DNA of 7,415 nucleotides. Source: an uncultured Clostridia bacterium. Its GTDB lineage: Bacteria; Bacillota; Clostridia; TANB77; CAG-508. The notes under the pieces are model-generated. The model did no database searches. It had not been told where the DNA came from and saw only the letters and a list, made by a program, of their open reading frames with translations. A program made the translations under genes and the position numbers. The stretch spans positions 1-7,415 of the forward strand of contig CARBKU010000057.1 in the NCBI GenBank assembly GCA_948946035.1, given 5' to 3'. Of this stretch, positions 6,260 through 7,415 are shown piece after piece (position 1 is the stretch's first letter; each line of letters opens with the position of its first letter).

Positions 6260-6282
6260 GATTATTGCTTTTAATAAAAATT

Positions 6283-6753
6283 TTACCATTTGTAATGAGC
6301 AAAAGCCTTATTAGCTTCAGCCATTCTATGTGTATCTTCTTTCTTCTTAAATGCTCCACCATTTCCATTCACAGCATCAATTAGTTCTCCTGCTAGTTTT
6401 TCAGCCATAGTTTTTTCATGTCTATTTCTAGCATAAGATACTATCCATCTTAATCCTAAAGTTTGTCTTCTTTCTGGTCTAATTTCTAGTGGAACTTGGT
6501 ATGTTGCTCCACCTACTCTTCTTGCTTTAACTTCAAGAACTGGCATAACATTTTCTAATGCTGCTTCAAAAACTTCTAAAGGATTTTTTCCTTCTTTTTC
6601 TTTTATAATATCAAATGCATCATAAACTATTTTTTGAGCAATTGATTTTTTACCATCTAACATAATATTGTTTACTAGTTTTGTAACTACTTTACTATTA
6701 TATATTGGATCTGGTAATACTTCTCTCTTTGCTATATATCCTTTTCTTGGCAC
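6283..6753 (-). CDS. rpsG: 30S ribosomal protein S7
   Basis: S7 binds the 3' major domain of 16S rRNA, starts assembly of the small-subunit head and lines the tRNA exit site. The 156-residue protein has the normal length and shows the family blocks DPIYNS (15-20), NNIMLDGKK (28-36), RRVGGATYQVP (78-88) and the basic, aromatic C-terminus AHYKW. Translation starts at GTG, encoding MPRKG, with the ribosome binding site AAGGAGGG 7 nt upstream; no better ATG is available in frame. It is second in the str operon. In E. coli S7 represses the operon by binding the S12-S7 intercistronic RNA; the 232-nt spacer here is rich in hairpins, but I cannot show that S7 binds it. Confidence 0.97.
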   Translation of the reverse strand: MPRKGYIAKREVLPDPIYNSKVVTKLVNNIMLDGKKSIAQKIVYDAFDIIKEKEGKNPLEVFEAALENVMPVLEVKARRVGGATYQVPLEIRPERRQTLGLRWIVSYARNRHEKTMAEKLAGELIDAVNGNGGAFKKKEDTHRMAEANKAFAHYKW

Positions 6754-6778
6754 TATTCTTCCCTCCTTTTAATTTACT

Positions 6779-6797
6779 AATGTTTTATAAAAACATT
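6779..6797. repeat. Small hairpin just upstream of the rpsG ribosome binding site
   Basis: AATGTTTT (6779-6786) and AAAACATT (6790-6797) form a perfect 8-bp stem with a 3-nt loop, eight bases before AAGGAGGG on the mRNA. It is AT-rich and therefore only moderately stable. It could be part of translational control of rpsG, which is an inference. Confidence 0.5.
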
Positions 6798-6798
6798 T

Positions 6799-6870
6799 AG
6801 GTACTCTCAAAAAAGTTTTTATTCTTTTTTGCGCATAATGCTTATATATCTATTCTAAATTTAAGTACCT
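6799..6870. repeat. Nested inverted repeats in the rpsL-rpsG spacer
   Basis: AGGTACT (6799-6805) pairs with AGTACCT (6864-6870). Within this interval, CAAAAAAG (6808-6815) pairs perfectly with CTTTTTTG (6824-6831). On the minus strand the inner stem ends in a T-run but has only one G-C pair at each end, so it would be a weak terminator or attenuator at best. Confidence 0.4.
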
Positions 6871-6901
6871 TAATATTTAGACAAAATAACAAGCACTATT
6901 T

Positions 6902-6970
6902 TACTAATACTGCTAGTTCTTTACCTGTTACAGTATTAGTATACAAATGAATTCTTAAATTCATTTGTAT
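6902..6970. repeat. Two abutting perfect hairpins after rpsL
   Basis: The first, reading from rpsL, is a 13-bp perfect stem (6941-6953 with 6958-6970) with a 4-nt loop. The second is an 11-bp perfect stem, TACTAATACTG (6902-6912) with CAGTATTAGTA (6931-6941), with an 18-nt loop. They share base 6941. Neither has a T-tract on the minus strand. They begin 15 nt after the rpsL stop codon and may protect the upstream message, act in processing, or form part of an S7-type control site. Confidence 0.65.
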
Positions 6971-6985
6971 TTGGATTAACTAAGC

Positions 6986-7399
6986 CTATTTTTTAGGTTT
7001 CTTAGCTCCATACTTAGAACGCGCTTGCATTCTATCTTTAACACCTGCTGTGTCTAATGTTCCTCTAATTATGTGGTATCTTACACCTGGAAGATCTTTT
7101 ACCCTACCACCTCTAATTAATACAACACTGTGTTCTTGTAAGTTATGTCCTATTCCTGGGATATAAGATGTAACTTCATAACCATTAGAAAGTCTTACTC
7201 TGGCAACTTTTCTTAATGCTGAGTTTGGCTTTTTAGGTGTAACTGTTTTTACAACTGTACATACACCTCTTTTTTGTGGAGCTCTACTATTTGTTAATTT
7301 TTTGTTTTTTGAGTTCCATCCATGTTGAAGTGCTGGTGCTGTTGATTTTGTTACTCCTGTTTTTCTTCCTTTTCTTACTAATTGATTAATTGTTGGCAC
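6986..7399 (-). CDS. rpsL: 30S ribosomal protein S12
   Basis: S12 sits at the decoding centre and helps control translation accuracy. The 137-residue protein is full length, with the extra segment near residues 24-40 found in Gram-positive S12 proteins compared with the E. coli protein. Conserved blocks include PQKRGVCT (41-48), TPKKPNSALRK (54-64) and GGRVKDLPGVRYH (97-109). The lysines at 56 and 101, matching E. coli K42 and K87 where streptomycin-resistance changes arise, are wild type. Asp102 matches the residue methylthiolated by RimO. Translation starts at GTG with AGGAGGTGA 7 nt upstream, at the right edge, and ends at TAG while its neighbours use TAA. It is the first str gene; the operon promoter would lie outside the window. 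Confidence 0.98.
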   Translation of the reverse strand: MPTINQLVRKGRKTGVTKSTAPALQHGWNSKNKKLTNSRAPQKRGVCTVVKTVTPKKPNSALRKVARVRLSNGYEVTSYIPGIGHNLQEHSVVLIRGGRVKDLPGVRYHIIRGTLDTAGVKDRMQARSKYGAKKPKK

Positions 7400-7406
7400 T
7401 TAAATT

Positions 7407-7415
7407 TCACCTCCT
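7407..7415 (-). promoter_or_regulatory. Ribosome binding site that fixes the rpsL GTG start
   Basis: AGGAGGTGA on the minus strand is complementary to the 16S rRNA 3' end and lies 7 nt before GTG. It supports the GTG start because no ATG occurs in frame nearby. The sequence is cut at the window edge. Confidence 0.85.

Larger units (their letters stand above)
5875..6260. repeat. Hairpin repeat array in the rpsG-fusA spacer
   Basis: Nearly the whole 460-nt spacer is made of three hairpins joined by AT-rich linkers that contain ATTTCAAATTTTTATT or a degraded version. The linker plus hairpin at 5875-6012 reappears at 6122-6260 with about five substitutions and two single-base indels, so it is a ~140-nt duplication with the divergent middle hairpin between the copies. 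The motif AAATGTGCA at 5876-5884 matches the end of a hairpin unit and may be what is left of a further copy. The linker after the first hairpin (6012-6030, with TTTCGCCC) is unlike the others. No gene is supported here. Confidence 0.85.

Noticed and set aside
5932..6260. CRISPR array
   Set aside because: The repeated units are 79-nt hairpins, not 24-40-nt repeats, one unit is divergent, and the linkers are related to each other, unlike unique spacers. No cas gene is present.
5932..6260. tRNA genes, because of the length near 79 nt and the TTCGA motif on the minus strand
   Set aside because: They fold as one long hairpin, with no cloverleaf, anticodon arm or acceptor stem of 7 bp followed by CCA.
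6051..6314. Open frame of 87 codons across the hairpin repeats
   Set aside because: Its sequence is just the translated repeat (the same peptide segment comes from each copy), it runs into rpsG on the other strand, and it has no ribosome binding site.
6986..7399. Streptomycin-resistance form of S12
   Set aside because: The lysines corresponding to E. coli K42 and K87 are both present, so there is no sign of the usual resistance changes.

Overview
The window is AT-rich DNA with strong AGGAGG-type ribosome binding sites, TTGACA/TATAAT-like promoters and the standard genetic code (Trp is TGG). Gene content and protein sequences point to a low-GC Gram-positive bacterium, most likely a member of the Clostridia; I cannot name the species. 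Apart from a partial gene at the left edge, every gene lies on the minus strand, so the region is transcribed from right to left.

Layout in the direction of transcription: rpsL (S12, 7399-6986), rpsG (S7, 6753-6283), fusA (EF-G, 5822-3738) and tuf (EF-Tu, 3359-2157) form a classical str operon closed by a strong terminator at about 2114-2147. A second unit, plsX (1898-876) then acpP (737-495), follows with its own candidate promoters and a terminator at 461-490. plsX and acpP act together in lipid synthesis: acyl carrier protein carries the fatty acyl chain, and PlsX converts acyl-ACP to acyl-phosphate for phospholipid assembly. At the left edge, on the plus strand and convergent with acpP, is the C-terminal end of a D-Ala-D-Ala carboxypeptidase-like (PBP5 family) gene with its own terminator at about 305-356.

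The coding content is ordinary and the spacers are not. The str operon, usually compact, has spacers of 232 nt (rpsL-rpsG), 460 nt (rpsG-fusA) and 378 nt (fusA-tuf), each full of inverted repeats. The rpsG-fusA spacer holds three copies of a ~79-nt hairpin. They share an apical core (stem GGCGTAC/GTACGTC, RTTG loop, GAA/GA internal loop), but the lower stem of the middle copy has a different sequence and still pairs. Such compensatory change suggests that the structure is maintained. A 118-nt long imperfect hairpin directly follows the fusA stop codon, and a 120-nt element with 27-bp terminal inverted repeats lies between the tuf terminator and the plsX promoter. In all of these, the non-Watson-Crick transition pairs are G.U in a plus-strand RNA and A.C in a minus-strand RNA, so they would fold better as RNA antisense to the operon. 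They may be small non-autonomous mobile elements, structured RNAs, or both. This family is the best candidate here for something undescribed.
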